Assembly (NCBI RefSeq): GCF_027489515.1
Contig: NZ_JAIXZS010000101.1
Span: 42,246 to 106,245, forward strand
Direction of reading: 5' to 3'
Source of the DNA: Novosphingobium sp.
GTDB taxonomy: Bacteria > Pseudomonadota > Alphaproteobacteria > Sphingomonadales > Sphingomonadaceae
Length of the DNA stretch: 64,000 nt
The notes below the pieces were generated by a model, which was not told the DNA's origin, did not search any database, and saw only the letters and a list, made by a program, of their open reading frames with translations. The position numbers and the translations under genes were made by a program. This document shows positions 36,688 to 46,323 of the stretch, piece by piece. Numbering within the stretch: position 1 is the first letter of the stretch; the number at the start of each line of letters is the position of its first letter.

Positions 36688-39600
36688 CTATTCGACGAGC
36701 CGCAAGTGCCGGTCGGCCCGCGCGGTGAGGGCCACATTGGCAAGCCCTTCCACCGGAATCAATCGCTCGATGACATCCGAATCAAGTGAGAAATCATTGC
36801 CGAGCCGCATGACCGGTTCGCGGCCAGACCCCGTGCGCAGGCGGGCAATCACTTCACCGCGTGCCCCTTGCGCACGCGGGAGGAGCAGCGCGAGTTCGGA
36901 CATGGCCTCGGGCTTCGTCACGTCAAGCTTCAGCAGCATTCGCGCGGCACTGCTAACCGAGGCGAGCGGACGTGCCCCGCGCACTGTGATGCGCGGCGGC
37001 TCGTCCGGATTGGGCCGGTCGAGTTCCACGTTAAGCAGCACGCAAGTGCCCTCACGCGCCCATTGCTGGAAAGGCTCGACGAGGCTTTCCTCGAAGCAGG
37101 AGGCGGAAAACTGCCCGCTGCTGTCGGAAAAATCGGCGGCGATGAAGTCGTTGCCCTTCTTCGTCTTGCGCCGGTTCACGTTCTCGACCAGCGCCGCCAT
37201 CACTGCGCCGCTGCGTCCGCTGCTCGCATCGCCGTCTCCGCTCATCAAGCTGCCATAGGTCCGCGCGCCATTGGCCGAGGCAACTGCGCGATATTCGGTG
37301 ACGGGATGCGCGGCGAAGTAGAACCCGAAGGTGTCGCGCTCGGCTGCCATCTGGTCAGCCCGCGACCATGGCGCGGTTTCGGATAGGCGCGTTGCGGGGA
37401 CAGCGTGATCCTCCGCACCGAACAGCCCTGCTTGCCCTGAGGTGCGCGAGCGGGCAGCCTCGTCAGCGACGGCCATCAGCAGTTCGGCATTGGCAACGAT
37501 CTGTGCGCGGTTGGGCTCAAGCGCATCGAACGCACCGCCCGCCGCAAGTGCTTCCAGTCCGCGCCGGTTCATTGCGCCGGCGGGCAAGCGGCGGAACAGG
37601 TCGTCGAGGCTTGTGTAGGGCCCGTTCGCCTCGCGTTCGGCGACAATGGCATCCATGGCCTTCTCACCGACATTGCGCAGGCCCGCGAGCGCGTAACGCA
37701 CGGCATAGCCGTCCTCGGTGCGCTCGACGGTGAACTCGGCCTCGGAGCGGTTGATGTCCGGCCCGTGGAGCGCAATGCCGGAGCGGCGCATGTCGTCGAC
37801 GAAGACTGCCAGCTTTTCCGACTGGTGCATGTCGAAGCACATCGAGGCGGCGTAGAATTCGTGCGGGTAATGCGTCTTGAGCCAAGCGGTCTGGTAGGCC
37901 AGCAGTGCGTAGGCGGCGGCGTGGGACTTGTTGAAGCCGTAGCCCGCAAACTTGTCGATCAAGTCGAACAGCTCGTTGGCCTTCTTGGCATCGATCCCGG
38001 AAACTTCCTTGCAGCCATCGACAAAGCGTTGGCGCTGCGCGTCCATTTCGGCCTGAACCTTCTTGCCCATCGCGCGGCGGAGCAGGTCGGCATCGCCCAG
38101 CGAATAGCCCGCTAGGATCTGCGCGGCCTGCATGACCTGTTCCTGATAGACGAAGATCCCGTAGGTCTCGGCGAGGATCACCGAGAGCTTCTCGTGCGGG
38201 TATTCGATCTCCTCCAGCCCGTTCTTGCGGCGGCCGAAGAGCGGAATGTTATCCATCGGGCCCGGCCGGTAGAGCGAGACGAGCGCGATGATGTCGCCGA
38301 AATTGGTGGGCTTCACCGCCGCGAGGGTGCGGCGCATGCCCTCCGATTCCAGCTGGAACACGCCGACGGTATCGCCCGACTGCAGAAGCTTGTAGACTTG
38401 GGCATCGTCCCAGGCGAGCCGGTCGAGATCGATCTGGATGCCTCGCTTTGCCATCAGATCGACGGCCTTGCGCAAGACCGAGAGCGTCTTGAGGCCGAGG
38501 AAGTCGAACTTCACGAGGCCCGCTTCCTCGACGAACTTCATGTCGAACTGCGTAACCGGCATGTCCGAACGCGGATCGCGGTAGAGCGGGACGAGCTGCG
38601 CAAGCGGGCGGTCGCCGATCACCACGCCCGCCGCGTGGGTCGAGCTGTTGCGCGGCAGGCCTTCCAGCTGCATCGCAAGGTCGATCAGGCGGCGCACTTC
38701 CGGATCGCGGTCGTATTCGCGCTTGAGGTCGGCAATGCCGTTGAGCGCGCGGGGCAGCGGCCAGGGGTCGGTCGGGTGGTTGGGCACCATCTTGCACAGG
38801 CGGTCGACCTGCCCGTAGCTCATCTGGAGGATGCGACCCGTATCGCGCAGCACGGCGCGGGCCTTGAGCTTGCCGAAAGTGATGATCTGCGCGACGTGAT
38901 CGTCGCCATACTTGCGCTGGACGTAGCGGATCACCTCGCCGCGGCGGGTTTCGCAAAAGTCGATATCGAAGTCGGGCATCGAGACGCGTTCCGGATTGAG
39001 GAAGCGCTCAAACAGGAGCCCAAGTTTGATCGGATCAAGATCGGTGATGGTGAGCGCCCACGCCACAAGGCTGCCCGCGCCGGACCCGCGCCCCGGCCCC
39101 ACCGGAATGCCCTGTTCCTTGGCCCACTTGATGAAGTCGGCCACGATCAGGAAGTAGCCGCCGAAGCCCATGCGGTTGATGATGCCGATCTCGAACTCAA
39201 GGCGTTCGCGGTAGGCGCGCACTTCGTCCCAGTGGCCCTCGGCCTTGAGCAGCGTGAAGGGCCTGCCGTCGATCTCCTCGACGGGCGCGGTGAGCGCTTC
39301 GACGAGCTCGTCCCACAGCGCTTCGGCGTAATAGGGCTTCATCCGCGCGACGAGGCCATGCCGCGAATCCTCGGCCATCATCCGCGCCTCGCCTTCCTTG
39401 TCACCGGCGAGGCTGGGAAGAATGGGATTGCGCTTGGGCGGCTTGAACGCGGTGCGCTGCGCCACGACGAGCGTGTTGGCGAGCGCTTCGGGGAGATCAG
39501 CGAAAATCTCCTCCATCATCGGCGCTGGCTTGATCCACCATTCCTTCGAGGAACGCGGGCGATCGGCGGAATCGACGTGAGTGGAGCTGGCGATGCACAG

Positions 39601-40281
39601 CATGGCATCGTGCGCATCGTAGAACGCGCGCTCGGCAAAGCAGGCAGGATTGGTGGCGACGAGCGGGAGATCGCGGGCGTAGGCGAGATCGATCAGCGCG
39701 TCTTCGGCGGCCATTTCCACCGGATCATTGCGGCGGGCGATCTCGATGTAGAGGCGCTGCGGGAAGAGCGCTTCGATCTCAGTGAGGTAAGCCTCGGCGG
39801 CTGTGTGCTGGCCATCAGCAAGAAGGCGAGTGAGCGCCCCCTCCCCCGCCGCCGTCAGGCACAGCAAGCCGTCAGTATGACCCGCGAGTTCGGCCAGCGG
39901 TACATGCGGCGCGAGTTCCAGCGGGCGCGCGAGGTGCGCCTGGCTGACGAGGTGGCAGAGATTGTCATACCCCTTCGCATCCTGCGCATAGAGCGCGAGC
40001 CAGTCGATGGTTGGTGCGCTGGCGCCGAACCCGGTGTTCGCCGCCCCCTCCCGCGCGGGACGGGCGACCGCGAGCATGGTGCCGATGACCGGCTGCACGC
40101 CCATGTCGAGGCAGGCCTTGGCAAAGGCGACGCTGCCGTAAAGCCCGTTGCGATCGGTGATCGCCGCCGCCGGAAAGCCGCGTTCGGCGGCCGTCTTGGC
40201 AATCGCCTTGGGATCGATCGCGCCGTCGAGCATCGTGTAGGAGGAGAAGATGCGCAGCGGGATGAAGGGGGCATGGGGCAT
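36688..40281 (-). CDS. dnaE: DNA polymerase III subunit alpha
   Basis: 1197-residue replicative polymerase. The catalytic aspartates lie in PDFDIDFCETRRGEV; GPGRGSGAGSLVAWAL and STHAAGVVIGDRPL are conserved polymerase motifs; AGYGFNKSHAAAYALLAYQTAWLKTHYP follows. A clamp-binding QAGLFG sits near residue 960. The N-terminal PHP domain is degenerate: the segment LRIFSSYTMLDG has Phe and Ser in place of the His residues of the usual HxHS motif. The acyl-CoA ligase begins 23 bases after its stop. Confidence 0.97.
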   Translation of the reverse strand: MPHAPFIPLRIFSSYTMLDGAIDPKAIAKTAAERGFPAAAITDRNGLYGSVAFAKACLDMGVQPVIGTMLAVARPAREGAANTGFGASAPTIDWLALYAQDAKGYDNLCHLVSQAHLARPLELAPHVPLAELAGHTDGLLCLTAAGEGALTRLLADGQHTAAEAYLTEIEALFPQRLYIEIARRNDPVEMAAEDALIDLAYARDLPLVATNPACFAERAFYDAHDAMLCIASSTHVDSADRPRSSKEWWIKPAPMMEEIFADLPEALANTLVVAQRTAFKPPKRNPILPSLAGDKEGEARMMAEDSRHGLVARMKPYYAEALWDELVEALTAPVEEIDGRPFTLLKAEGHWDEVRAYRERLEFEIGIINRMGFGGYFLIVADFIKWAKEQGIPVGPGRGSGAGSLVAWALTITDLDPIKLGLLFERFLNPERVSMPDFDIDFCETRRGEVIRYVQRKYGDDHVAQIITFGKLKARAVLRDTGRILQMSYGQVDRLCKMVPNHPTDPWPLPRALNGIADLKREYDRDPEVRRLIDLAMQLEGLPRNSSTHAAGVVIGDRPLAQLVPLYRDPRSDMPVTQFDMKFVEEAGLVKFDFLGLKTLSVLRKAVDLMAKRGIQIDLDRLAWDDAQVYKLLQSGDTVGVFQLESEGMRRTLAAVKPTNFGDIIALVSLYRPGPMDNIPLFGRRKNGLEEIEYPHEKLSVILAETYGIFVYQEQVMQAAQILAGYSLGDADLLRRAMGKKVQAEMDAQRQRFVDGCKEVSGIDAKKANELFDLIDKFAGYGFNKSHAAAYALLAYQTAWLKTHYPHEFYAASMCFDMHQSEKLAVFVDDMRRSGIALHGPDINRSEAEFTVERTEDGYAVRYALAGLRNVGEKAMDAIVAEREANGPYTSLDDLFRRLPAGAMNRRGLEALAAGGAFDALEPNRAQIVANAELLMAVADEAARSRTSGQAGLFGAEDHAVPATRLSETAPWSRADQMAAERDTFGFYFAAHPVTEYRAVASANGARTYGSLMSGDGDASSGRSGAVMAALVENVNRRKTKKGNDFIAADFSDSSGQFSASCFEESLVEPFQQWAREGTCVLLNVELDRPNPDEPPRITVRGARPLASVSSAARMLLKLDVTKPEAMSELALLLPRAQGARGEVIARLRTGSGREPVMRLGNDFSLDSDVIERLIPVEGLANVALTARADRHLRLVE

Positions 40282-40418
40282 GGGGGGAAGCTAGGGTGTG
40301 GGGGGCGATTCTGCGAGAGTTCGGGAGGGCATTATCCACCTGGGATTGGCCTGCACCACAATTCTCCGATCTTTTGCCCGCGCGGTCTCTGGAATTGCTT
40401 TCCGCGCAAACGCCCGCC

Positions 40419-40949
40419 CTATTTGAAGCCCAGTAATTTCCACATATACCTGAAATCCGCACTGTCCTCCTTGAACAGAAACGCATTCGAACAAGGGTGC
40501 TGGAGGACGTTAAGGTAAGCAACACCCAGCACCAGCAGGACAGTGCCGTTGGGGCCGCGGCGTGGGGGAGGCATGGTGCTGGCCCGCTGAAGACCTATCA
40601 GATAACGTCCTGAAGGCACGCGCGCGGGTAGCCCGGACAGAGAGGGAAACCATTTCACCGACAACTTCTCGGGGACTTGCCCCTTCATCAGCCTCTCGAC
40701 CTTCAGGTCGAGGCGCGCACTGTATTCCCCGCGGACAAGTCGAAACCTTTCGACACGAGCGAGCGCAATGACGTCAACGCTTTTAGCAGCCTGACCGTCA
40801 AGCGGGATATACACAGCGCAAGCAAAAGCCGGATACGACAGAGACAGCGATAGGATCGCCGCCATCCCTGAAGCTAACCGAGCAAGTGTGAGAGAAACCG
40901 GGCGCCGAAGCCCAAGGCTACCTGGCAGGCAAATCAGCCCTCGCTCCAT
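40419..40949 (-). CDS. Secreted protein of unknown function
   Basis: 176 residues. A basic N-terminus then LASGMAAILSLSLSYPAFACAVY gives a likely signal peptide. The mature part has beta-like VDVIALARVERFRL and a Pro/Gly-rich loop, and it ends DFRYMWKLLGFK. I do not recognise a family. The ATG lies in a TGATG overlap with the glutathione peroxidase stop; a TTG one codon earlier also exists. The 137-base gap before dnaE shows nothing identifiable. Confidence 0.7.
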   Translation of the reverse strand: MERGLICLPGSLGLRRPVSLTLARLASGMAAILSLSLSYPAFACAVYIPLDGQAAKSVDVIALARVERFRLVRGEYSARLDLKVERLMKGQVPEKLSVKWFPSLSGLPARVPSGRYLIGLQRASTMPPPRRGPNGTVLLVLGVAYLNVLQHPCSNAFLFKEDSADFRYMWKLLGFK

Positions 40950-41437
40950 CAAAGCAAGGCTTCAATATCCGCCGCCAGCTTCTCCGGCTTGTCCGTGGGC
41001 GCATAGCGGCGCACCACCTTGCCATCCCGGCCGATCAGGAACTTGGTGAAGTTCCACTTGATGCCCTTGGTGCCCAGCACGCCCGGCGCTTCGGCCTTGA
41101 GCCAGGAGTAGAGCGGATCGGCGCCGTCGCCGTTGACTTCGATCTTAGCCATGAGCGGAAAGCTCACCCCGAAGTTGACCTTGCAGAAGCTCTCGATTTC
41201 GTCCGCCGTGCCCGGTTCCTGCCCGCCGAACTGGTTGCAGGGAAACGCCAGCACTTCGAAACCGCGCTCGCCATACTTCTTCCACAGCGCTTCAAGGCCG
41301 TCGTATTGCGGTGTGAAGCCGCACTTGGACGCCGTGTTGACGACGAGGAGGACCTTGCCGGCCTTGTCGGCGAGGCTGAGATCCTTGCCGCCGGGCATCT
41401 TCACGGTGAAATCGGCAATGGTCTGCGGGCTGGTCAT
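40949..41437 (-). CDS. Glutathione peroxidase
   Basis: 162-residue thiol peroxidase. VVNTASKCGFTPQYDGL holds the peroxidatic cysteine (in place of selenocysteine), FPCNQFGGQEPGTADEI the conserved Gln/Cys region, and IKWNFTKFLIGRDGKVVRRY the Trp-Asn-Phe block. Cysteine homologues often use thioredoxin as electron donor. The start at 41437 follows a long non-coding extension of the frame. Confidence 0.95.
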   Translation of the reverse strand: MTSPQTIADFTVKMPGGKDLSLADKAGKVLLVVNTASKCGFTPQYDGLEALWKKYGERGFEVLAFPCNQFGGQEPGTADEIESFCKVNFGVSFPLMAKIEVNGDGADPLYSWLKAEAPGVLGTKGIKWNFTKFLIGRDGKVVRRYAPTDKPEKLAADIEALL

Positions 41438-41507
41438 GCGATGGGCTCCCCTCATGTGCTTTGGCCGCAGGCTGGCACGGGGCCGCGCGCGGATCAAGCG
41501 GGGAGCG

Positions 41508-42182
41508 TTAGGCCAGCAGCCCTTCGTGCAGGCGGACCACGCGGTCCATGCGCAGCGCAAGCCGCTCGTTGTGCGTGGCGACGAGCGCGGAGCTGCCCTC
41601 CCCGCGTACCAGCTTGAGGAATTCCGCAAGCACCTTGTCGGCGGTCGCCTCGTCGAGGTTGCCGGTGGGCTCGTCCGCCAGCACGAGGCCGGGGCGATTG
41701 GCGAGCGCGCGGGCCACGGCGACGCGCTGTTGCTCGCCGCCCGAAAGCTGGCTCGGCCGGTGCGTAAGGCGGTGGCCGAGGCCGAGCGCGGTGAGCAGCT
41801 CCTCGGCCCGGATCTTCGCCTCGCCAGCGCCCTTGCCCGCGATCAGCTGGGGCAGGACGACGTTCTCGGTCGCGTTGAAATCGGGCAGCAGATGGTGGAA
41901 CTGGTAGACGAAGCCCAAGTGATCGCGGCGCAGCGCGGTCCGCGCATCGGCCGAAAGCGCGCTGGCTTCGATGCCGGCGATCTCGATCTTTCCGGTAAAG
42001 CCACCCTCAAGGAGGCCGACAGCCTGCAACATGGTCGATTTGCCCGAACCTGATGGGCCGAGCAGCGCGACGATCTCACCGGGCCGGATGGCGAGATCGA
42101 TACCGCGCAGGACCTCGATTGTCTCGTCGCCCTGGCTGAAGCTGCGGCGCAGATTGGCAAGGCGCACGAAGGGCTCACTCAT
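41508..42182 (-). CDS. lolD: Lipoprotein-releasing ABC transporter ATP-binding protein
   Basis: 224-residue ATPase that powers extraction of lipoproteins from the inner membrane. Walker A is [14 protein letters not shown], the signature [17 protein letters not shown] and Walker [20 protein letters not shown]. It overlaps the upstream lolC by eight bases, so the two are made as a unit. Confidence 0.95.
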   Translation of the reverse strand: MSEPFVRLANLRRSFSQGDETIEVLRGIDLAIRPGEIVALLGPSGSGKSTMLQAVGLLEGGFTGKIEIAGIEASALSADARTALRRDHLGFVYQFHHLLPDFNATENVVLPQLIAGKGAGEAKIRAEELLTALGLGHRLTHRPSQLSGGEQQRVAVARALANRPGLVLADEPTGNLDEATADKVLAEFLKLVRGEGSSALVATHNERLALRMDRVVRLHEGLLA

Positions 42183-43416
42183 ACCGCAGCACCTGCACAG
42201 GATCAGTGCTCGCTGCTGTCAGCGCCGGATAGAGCGTCGCAAGGAAGCTGAGCACAAGCGCCATGACACAGATGACAGCGATCTCGACCGGATCGCTGCG
42301 GCTGGGCAGTTCGGTGAGGAAGCGGATCTGCGGGTCCCAGAGCGGCTGGCCAGTCAGGTACTGGACGCCGTTCACCACGCTCTGGCGGAAGTAGAGGAAC
42401 ACGAGGCCAAGCCCGAGGCCCACCGCCGTCCCCAGCGCGCCGATAATGAAGCCGATCGTCACGAACACCTTCAGCAGGCTTTGCCGCGTCGCGCCCATTG
42501 TCCTCAGGATCGCGATATCGCGCGTCTTGGCGCGCACCAGCATGATCAGTGAAGAGAGAATATTGAACACCGCCACCAACACGATGATCGAGAGCACGAC
42601 GAACATCGCGACCCGCTCGACCGCCAGCGCCTCGAACAGGCTGGCGTTGATCGTCTTCCAGTCGGTCACTTGCGCGCGGCCGAGGAGCGCCTGCTTGATC
42701 GGCGCGAGGGTCTGCGCGGCGGTATCGGCGTTGGTGGTGGTCACCTCGATCATGCCGATGGTGTTGCCCGTCAGCAGCAGCGTCTGCGCATCCGCGATCG
42801 GCATGACAACGTAGGCGTTGTCGTAATCGTAAACCCCGATCTCGAAGATCGCGGCGACGCGGTAGCCGATCTGGCGCGGCACGGTGCCGAAGGGGGTGGA
42901 GCGGCCTTGCGGATTGATGATCGTGATCGTGTCGCCAAGCTGTGCACCCAGGCTTTCGGCAAGGCGCGAGCCGATTGCGACATTGGTCGAGCCGGGGCGC
43001 AAATCGGCAAAATTGCCGACGAGGCGCTTGGCAGAGAGGCGCTTGAGATCGGCCCCGGTATTGCCGCGCACGAGGATCGCCTCAACCCGGCCGTTGAACG
43101 TGGCAAGCAGCGGCTGCTCGATCAGTGGGCTCGCGCGCGTGACGCCCGGCGTTGCTTCCACGCGCTTCAGGATATCCTGCCAGTCATCGAGCCGCCCGCC
43201 ATAGGCCTGGATGATCGCATGACCGTTGAGGCCGACAATCTTGTCGAGAAGCTCGGCGCGGAAGCCGTTCATCACGCTCATGACGATGACCAGCGCGGCG
43301 ACGCCGAGCATAACCGCAACGAGGCTGATGCCAGCCACCATGGCAATGAACGCTTCGCCCCGGCCCGGCAGCATGTAGCGCTTGGCGATCGTCCATTCAA
43401 AGGGCGAGAGGATCAA
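42175..43416 (-). CDS. lolC: Lipoprotein-releasing ABC transporter permease
   Basis: 413-residue inner-membrane permease of the LolC/LolE family. An N-terminal helix ([31 protein letters not shown]) precedes a large periplasmic domain, then three C-terminal helices including [41 protein letters not shown]. The start is taken as TTG at 43416, giving [14 protein letters not shown] as in relatives; the frame runs to a GTG 16 codons earlier. It is divergent from purF with about 174 bases between starts. Confidence 0.93.
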   Translation of the reverse strand: MILSPFEWTIAKRYMLPGRGEAFIAMVAGISLVAVMLGVAALVIVMSVMNGFRAELLDKIVGLNGHAIIQAYGGRLDDWQDILKRVEATPGVTRASPLIEQPLLATFNGRVEAILVRGNTGADLKRLSAKRLVGNFADLRPGSTNVAIGSRLAESLGAQLGDTITIINPQGRSTPFGTVPRQIGYRVAAIFEIGVYDYDNAYVVMPIADAQTLLLTGNTIGMIEVTTTNADTAAQTLAPIKQALLGRAQVTDWKTINASLFEALAVERVAMFVVLSIIVLVAVFNILSSLIMLVRAKTRDIAILRTMGATRQSLLKVFVTIGFIIGALGTAVGLGLGLVFLYFRQSVVNGVQYLTGQPLWDPQIRFLTELPSRSDPVEIAVICVMALVLSFLATLYPALTAASTDPVQVLRYE

Positions 43417-43590
43417 GTGCGGGCTCGCTTCAGCATGAGTGCGGCCATCTAGGCGCAAGCGCACGGCGTGGCAACCGTGTGCACAGGGCGCAATAGCGGT
43501 TTGGAGACACTTGCGTTACGCCCCAAAGCTCGCCACATGGCCCGCGGAAGGCGTCGGTACGGGCGCCGCAGCGCAGAATCCGGAACGCCC

Positions 43591-45081
43591 ATGAACCACA
43601 CCGATCCCCTTTGCGGCGCGGCCCATCCTTTTTTCGACGAGAACGGCGACAAACTCCGCGAGGAATGCGGCATTTTCGGCGTGTTGGGTGCGCGTGACGC
43701 GGCAGCCATTGCCGCGCTTGGTCTCCATGCCTTGCAGCACCGCGGACAGGAAGCTGTCGGCATCACCAGCTTCGACGGGCAGGAGTTCTACTCGCGCCGC
43801 GGGCTTGGCCACGTCGCGCAGAACTTTTCCAGCGGTCAGGCGATTGCTGAACTGCCCGGCACGATGGCGGCGGGCCATGTGCGCTATTCGACGACCGGCG
43901 GCTCGGGACTGCGCAATGTGCAACCGCTCTTTGCCGATCTCGCCACCGGCGGCTTCGCGATCGCTCACAATGGCAACATCTCCAACGCGATGACGCTAAA
44001 GCGCGACCTCGTCGCCAAGGGCGCGATCTTCCAGTCGACCTCGGACACCGAGGTGATCATTCACCTCGTCGCAACGAGCCGCTATCCCACGCTGCTTGAC
44101 CGGTTCATCGATGCGCTGCGGTTGGTCGAGGGCGCCTATTCGCTGATCTGCCTCACCAACGAAGGCATGATCGCCTGCCGTGATCCGCTCGGCATCCGCC
44201 CGCTGGTCATGGGCAAGCTGGGCGATGCGGTGGTCTTCGCGAGCGAGACCGTGGCGCTTGACGTGATCGGCGCGGACTTCGTGCGCGAAGTCGAGCCGGG
44301 CGAGATGATCCAGGTTGACCACGATGGCGCGGTGCGCTGCCATCGTCCCTTCGGTCATCCGAGCCCCCGCCCCTGCATTTTCGAACACGTCTATTTCAGC
44401 CGCCCGGATTCGCTGATGGGCGGCCGCTCGGTCTATGAAGTGCGCAAGGCCATCGGCGCGGAGCTAGCGCGGGAATCGGCGGTCGATGCCGATCTCGTGA
44501 TTCCGGTTCCGGATAGCGGCGTTCCTGCCGCGCTCGGTTTTGCGAACCAGTCCGGCATTCCTTTCGAGCTCGGCATCATCCGCTCTCACTATGTCGGCCG
44601 CACCTTCATCCAGCCTTCGGATGGCGCGCGCCATGCCGATGTGAAGCGCAAGCACAACGCCAACCGCGCGCTGGTGGCGGGCAAGCGCATCGTGCTGATC
44701 GACGATTCGATCGTGCGCGGAACCACCTCGATGAAGATCGTGCAGATGATGCGCGATGCCGGCGCCAGCGAAGTGCATTTCCGCGTGGCGAGCCCGCCGA
44801 CCGAGCATTCGTGCTTCTACGGCGTCGATACGCCCGAACGCTCGAAGTTGCTGGCCGCGCGCATGGACGTTGAAGCCATGGCGAAGTTCATCCACGCCGA
44901 CAGCCTCGCCTTCGTCTCGATCGACGGGCTCTACCGCGCCGTCGGCGAAGCTTCGCGCAACAAGGCCTGCCCGCAGTATTGCGATGCCTGCTTCAGCGGC
45001 GAGTATCCGACGCGGCTGACCGACCTTGTCGGGCGTGATGGAGCAGATCAGTTGCCGCTTCCCGTGGGGAAGGTGGCATGA
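43591..45081 (+). CDS. purF: Amidophosphoribosyltransferase
   Basis: 496-residue enzyme that commits PRPP to purine synthesis. LREECGIFGVLGARDAAAI holds the nucleophile Cys after propeptide removal; HNGNISNAMTLKRDLVAKGAIF is the glutamine-domain block; VIPVPDSGVPAALGFANQSG and RIVLIDDSIVRGTTSMKIV form the PRPP-binding phosphoribosyltransferase domain. ATG 43591 gives the natural short propeptide. It overlaps the next gene by four bases (ATGA). Confidence 0.96.
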   Translation: MNHTDPLCGAAHPFFDENGDKLREECGIFGVLGARDAAAIAALGLHALQHRGQEAVGITSFDGQEFYSRRGLGHVAQNFSSGQAIAELPGTMAAGHVRYSTTGGSGLRNVQPLFADLATGGFAIAHNGNISNAMTLKRDLVAKGAIFQSTSDTEVIIHLVATSRYPTLLDRFIDALRLVEGAYSLICLTNEGMIACRDPLGIRPLVMGKLGDAVVFASETVALDVIGADFVREVEPGEMIQVDHDGAVRCHRPFGHPSPRPCIFEHVYFSRPDSLMGGRSVYEVRKAIGAELARESAVDADLVIPVPDSGVPAALGFANQSGIPFELGIIRSHYVGRTFIQPSDGARHADVKRKHNANRALVAGKRIVLIDDSIVRGTTSMKIVQMMRDAGASEVHFRVASPPTEHSCFYGVDTPERSKLLAARMDVEAMAKFIHADSLAFVSIDGLYRAVGEASRNKACPQYCDACFSGEYPTRLTDLVGRDGADQLPLPVGKVA

Positions 45082-45824
45082 GCATCGAGGGACCGCTTTC
45101 GGGGCAGCTCGCGCTCGTCACAGGCGCAAGCCGTGGGATTGGTGCCGCGACGGCCAAGGCGCTTGCCGCCGCTGGCGCGCATGTCATCCTCACTGCCCGG
45201 GCCGGCAAAGACCTCGAAGCCGTCGAGCAGGCGATCTACGAAACCGGCGGCAGTGCGACCATTGCACCGGTCGATCTGGCAGAACCAGATGGCATTGCCC
45301 GCCTTGCCGCCGCGATCGGCCGGCGCTGGGAAGCGCTCGACATTCTGGTGATCAACGCGGCGGTGCTACCGACGCTTACCCCGGTCTGGCAGATCGAGCC
45401 CAAGGATCTCAGCCGCGCGATGACGCTCAACGTGCTTGCCACACAGTCGCTGATCGCGGGCTTCGATCCGATGCTCAAGAAGAGCCACGATGCCCGCGTG
45501 ATCGGCGTGACCTCCAGCGTCGGCTCCGCACCGCGCGCTTACTGGGGCGCCTATGGCGCGACCAAGGCGGCGTTCGAGAACCTGCTTGATGCCTATGCGC
45601 AAGAAGTGCGCAAGCTCTCGGCGATCCGAGTTGCAATCCTCGATCCAGGCGCGACCCGCACCGCGATGCGCGCCAAGGCCTATCCAGGTGAAGATCCGGC
45701 CAGCGTGAAGGCGCCCGAAGTCGTGGGTGATTTCATCGTGCGCCTTGTTGGTGAATCGTTTGCCAGCCCCAGCCGCGTTTCGGTTAACCAGCCCCGGGAA
45801 CCACAGGTCCTAACAAACGGTTAA
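45078..45824 (+). CDS. Short-chain dehydrogenase/reductase
   Basis: 248-residue NAD(P)-dependent oxidoreductase. LVTGASRGIGAATAKALAAAG binds the nucleotide, LDILVINAAVLP is the NNAG-like strand, VTSSVGSAPRAYWGAYGATKAAF supplies the Ser-Tyr-Lys triad, and DPGATRT follows. No substrate is apparent. Its ATG overlaps the purF stop, so the two are translationally coupled, as seen in other sphingomonads. Confidence 0.9.
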   Translation: MSIEGPLSGQLALVTGASRGIGAATAKALAAAGAHVILTARAGKDLEAVEQAIYETGGSATIAPVDLAEPDGIARLAAAIGRRWEALDILVINAAVLPTLTPVWQIEPKDLSRAMTLNVLATQSLIAGFDPMLKKSHDARVIGVTSSVGSAPRAYWGAYGATKAAFENLLDAYAQEVRKLSAIRVAILDPGATRTAMRAKAYPGEDPASVKAPEVVGDFIVRLVGESFASPSRVSVNQPREPQVLTNG

Positions 45825-45847
45825 GCGCGTCTGGCGATAGTCCGCTC

Positions 45848-46255
45848 ATGACTTCCCAGCGGGGAAGCGCGACTCGGCTCAGGACAATCGCCATGGACAA
45901 GGACTGGGATCCTTATGCGAACGAGGCCTATTTTCAGGCGACCCAGGAAGACCGTTGCGCGCCGCGCAGCAAGGTCAACATTCCGGCCAGCTTGCGCGCT
46001 TCGGGATCAAAAAGTTTCCACACAGTGGTGCATGATCTGTCGCTCGGCGGCTTCTCCGCCACCGCGCTCAACCGCATGCATGTCGGCACGATCTGCTGGC
46101 TCACGCTGCCAGGTCTGGAATCGCAGCAGGCCGAGGTCGTCTGGTGGCTGCGCGGCCAGGTTGGCTGCGCCTTCGCCAATCTTCTGAGCCCAATTGTCTA
46201 CGACAACATCCTGCTGCGCTATCGCGGCGACGGCGTCTACCGCCCGGTTGCCTGA
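45848..46255 (+). CDS. PilZ-domain protein
   Basis: 135 residues from the first ATG, or 120 from MDKDWDP at 45893, which has AGGA eight bases upstream. The PilZ signature is RSKVNIPASLRA followed by VHDLSLGGFSATAL, which fits the RxxxR...(D/N)xSxxG pattern of c-di-GMP binding. A few substitutions make binding uncertain. It follows the SDR gene by 23 bases. Confidence 0.8.
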   Translation: MTSQRGSATRLRTIAMDKDWDPYANEAYFQATQEDRCAPRSKVNIPASLRASGSKSFHTVVHDLSLGGFSATALNRMHVGTICWLTLPGLESQQAEVVWWLRGQVGCAFANLLSPIVYDNILLRYRGDGVYRPVA

Positions 46256-46305
46256 CGTCCTGACGTCGTCAAATGGTAAAATTTTTCTTAAAGTTTTTCA
46301 ACAAA

Positions 46306-46323
46306 CCTCAAGCTTGCTTGAGG
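46306..46323 (-). terminator. Hairpin at the end of the CFA-synthase-like gene
   Basis: CCTCAAG and CTTGAGG pair around a CTTG loop that spans the stop codon at 46308-46310. On the minus strand the stem is followed by TTTGTTGAAAAA and other A/T-rich bases. The stem is short, so it is a weak terminator candidate. Confidence 0.35.

Noticed and set aside
38194..40518. 774-codon open frame on the plus strand opposite dnaE
   Set aside because: It is the complement of strongly conserved dnaE codons; no ribosome site or domain supports it.
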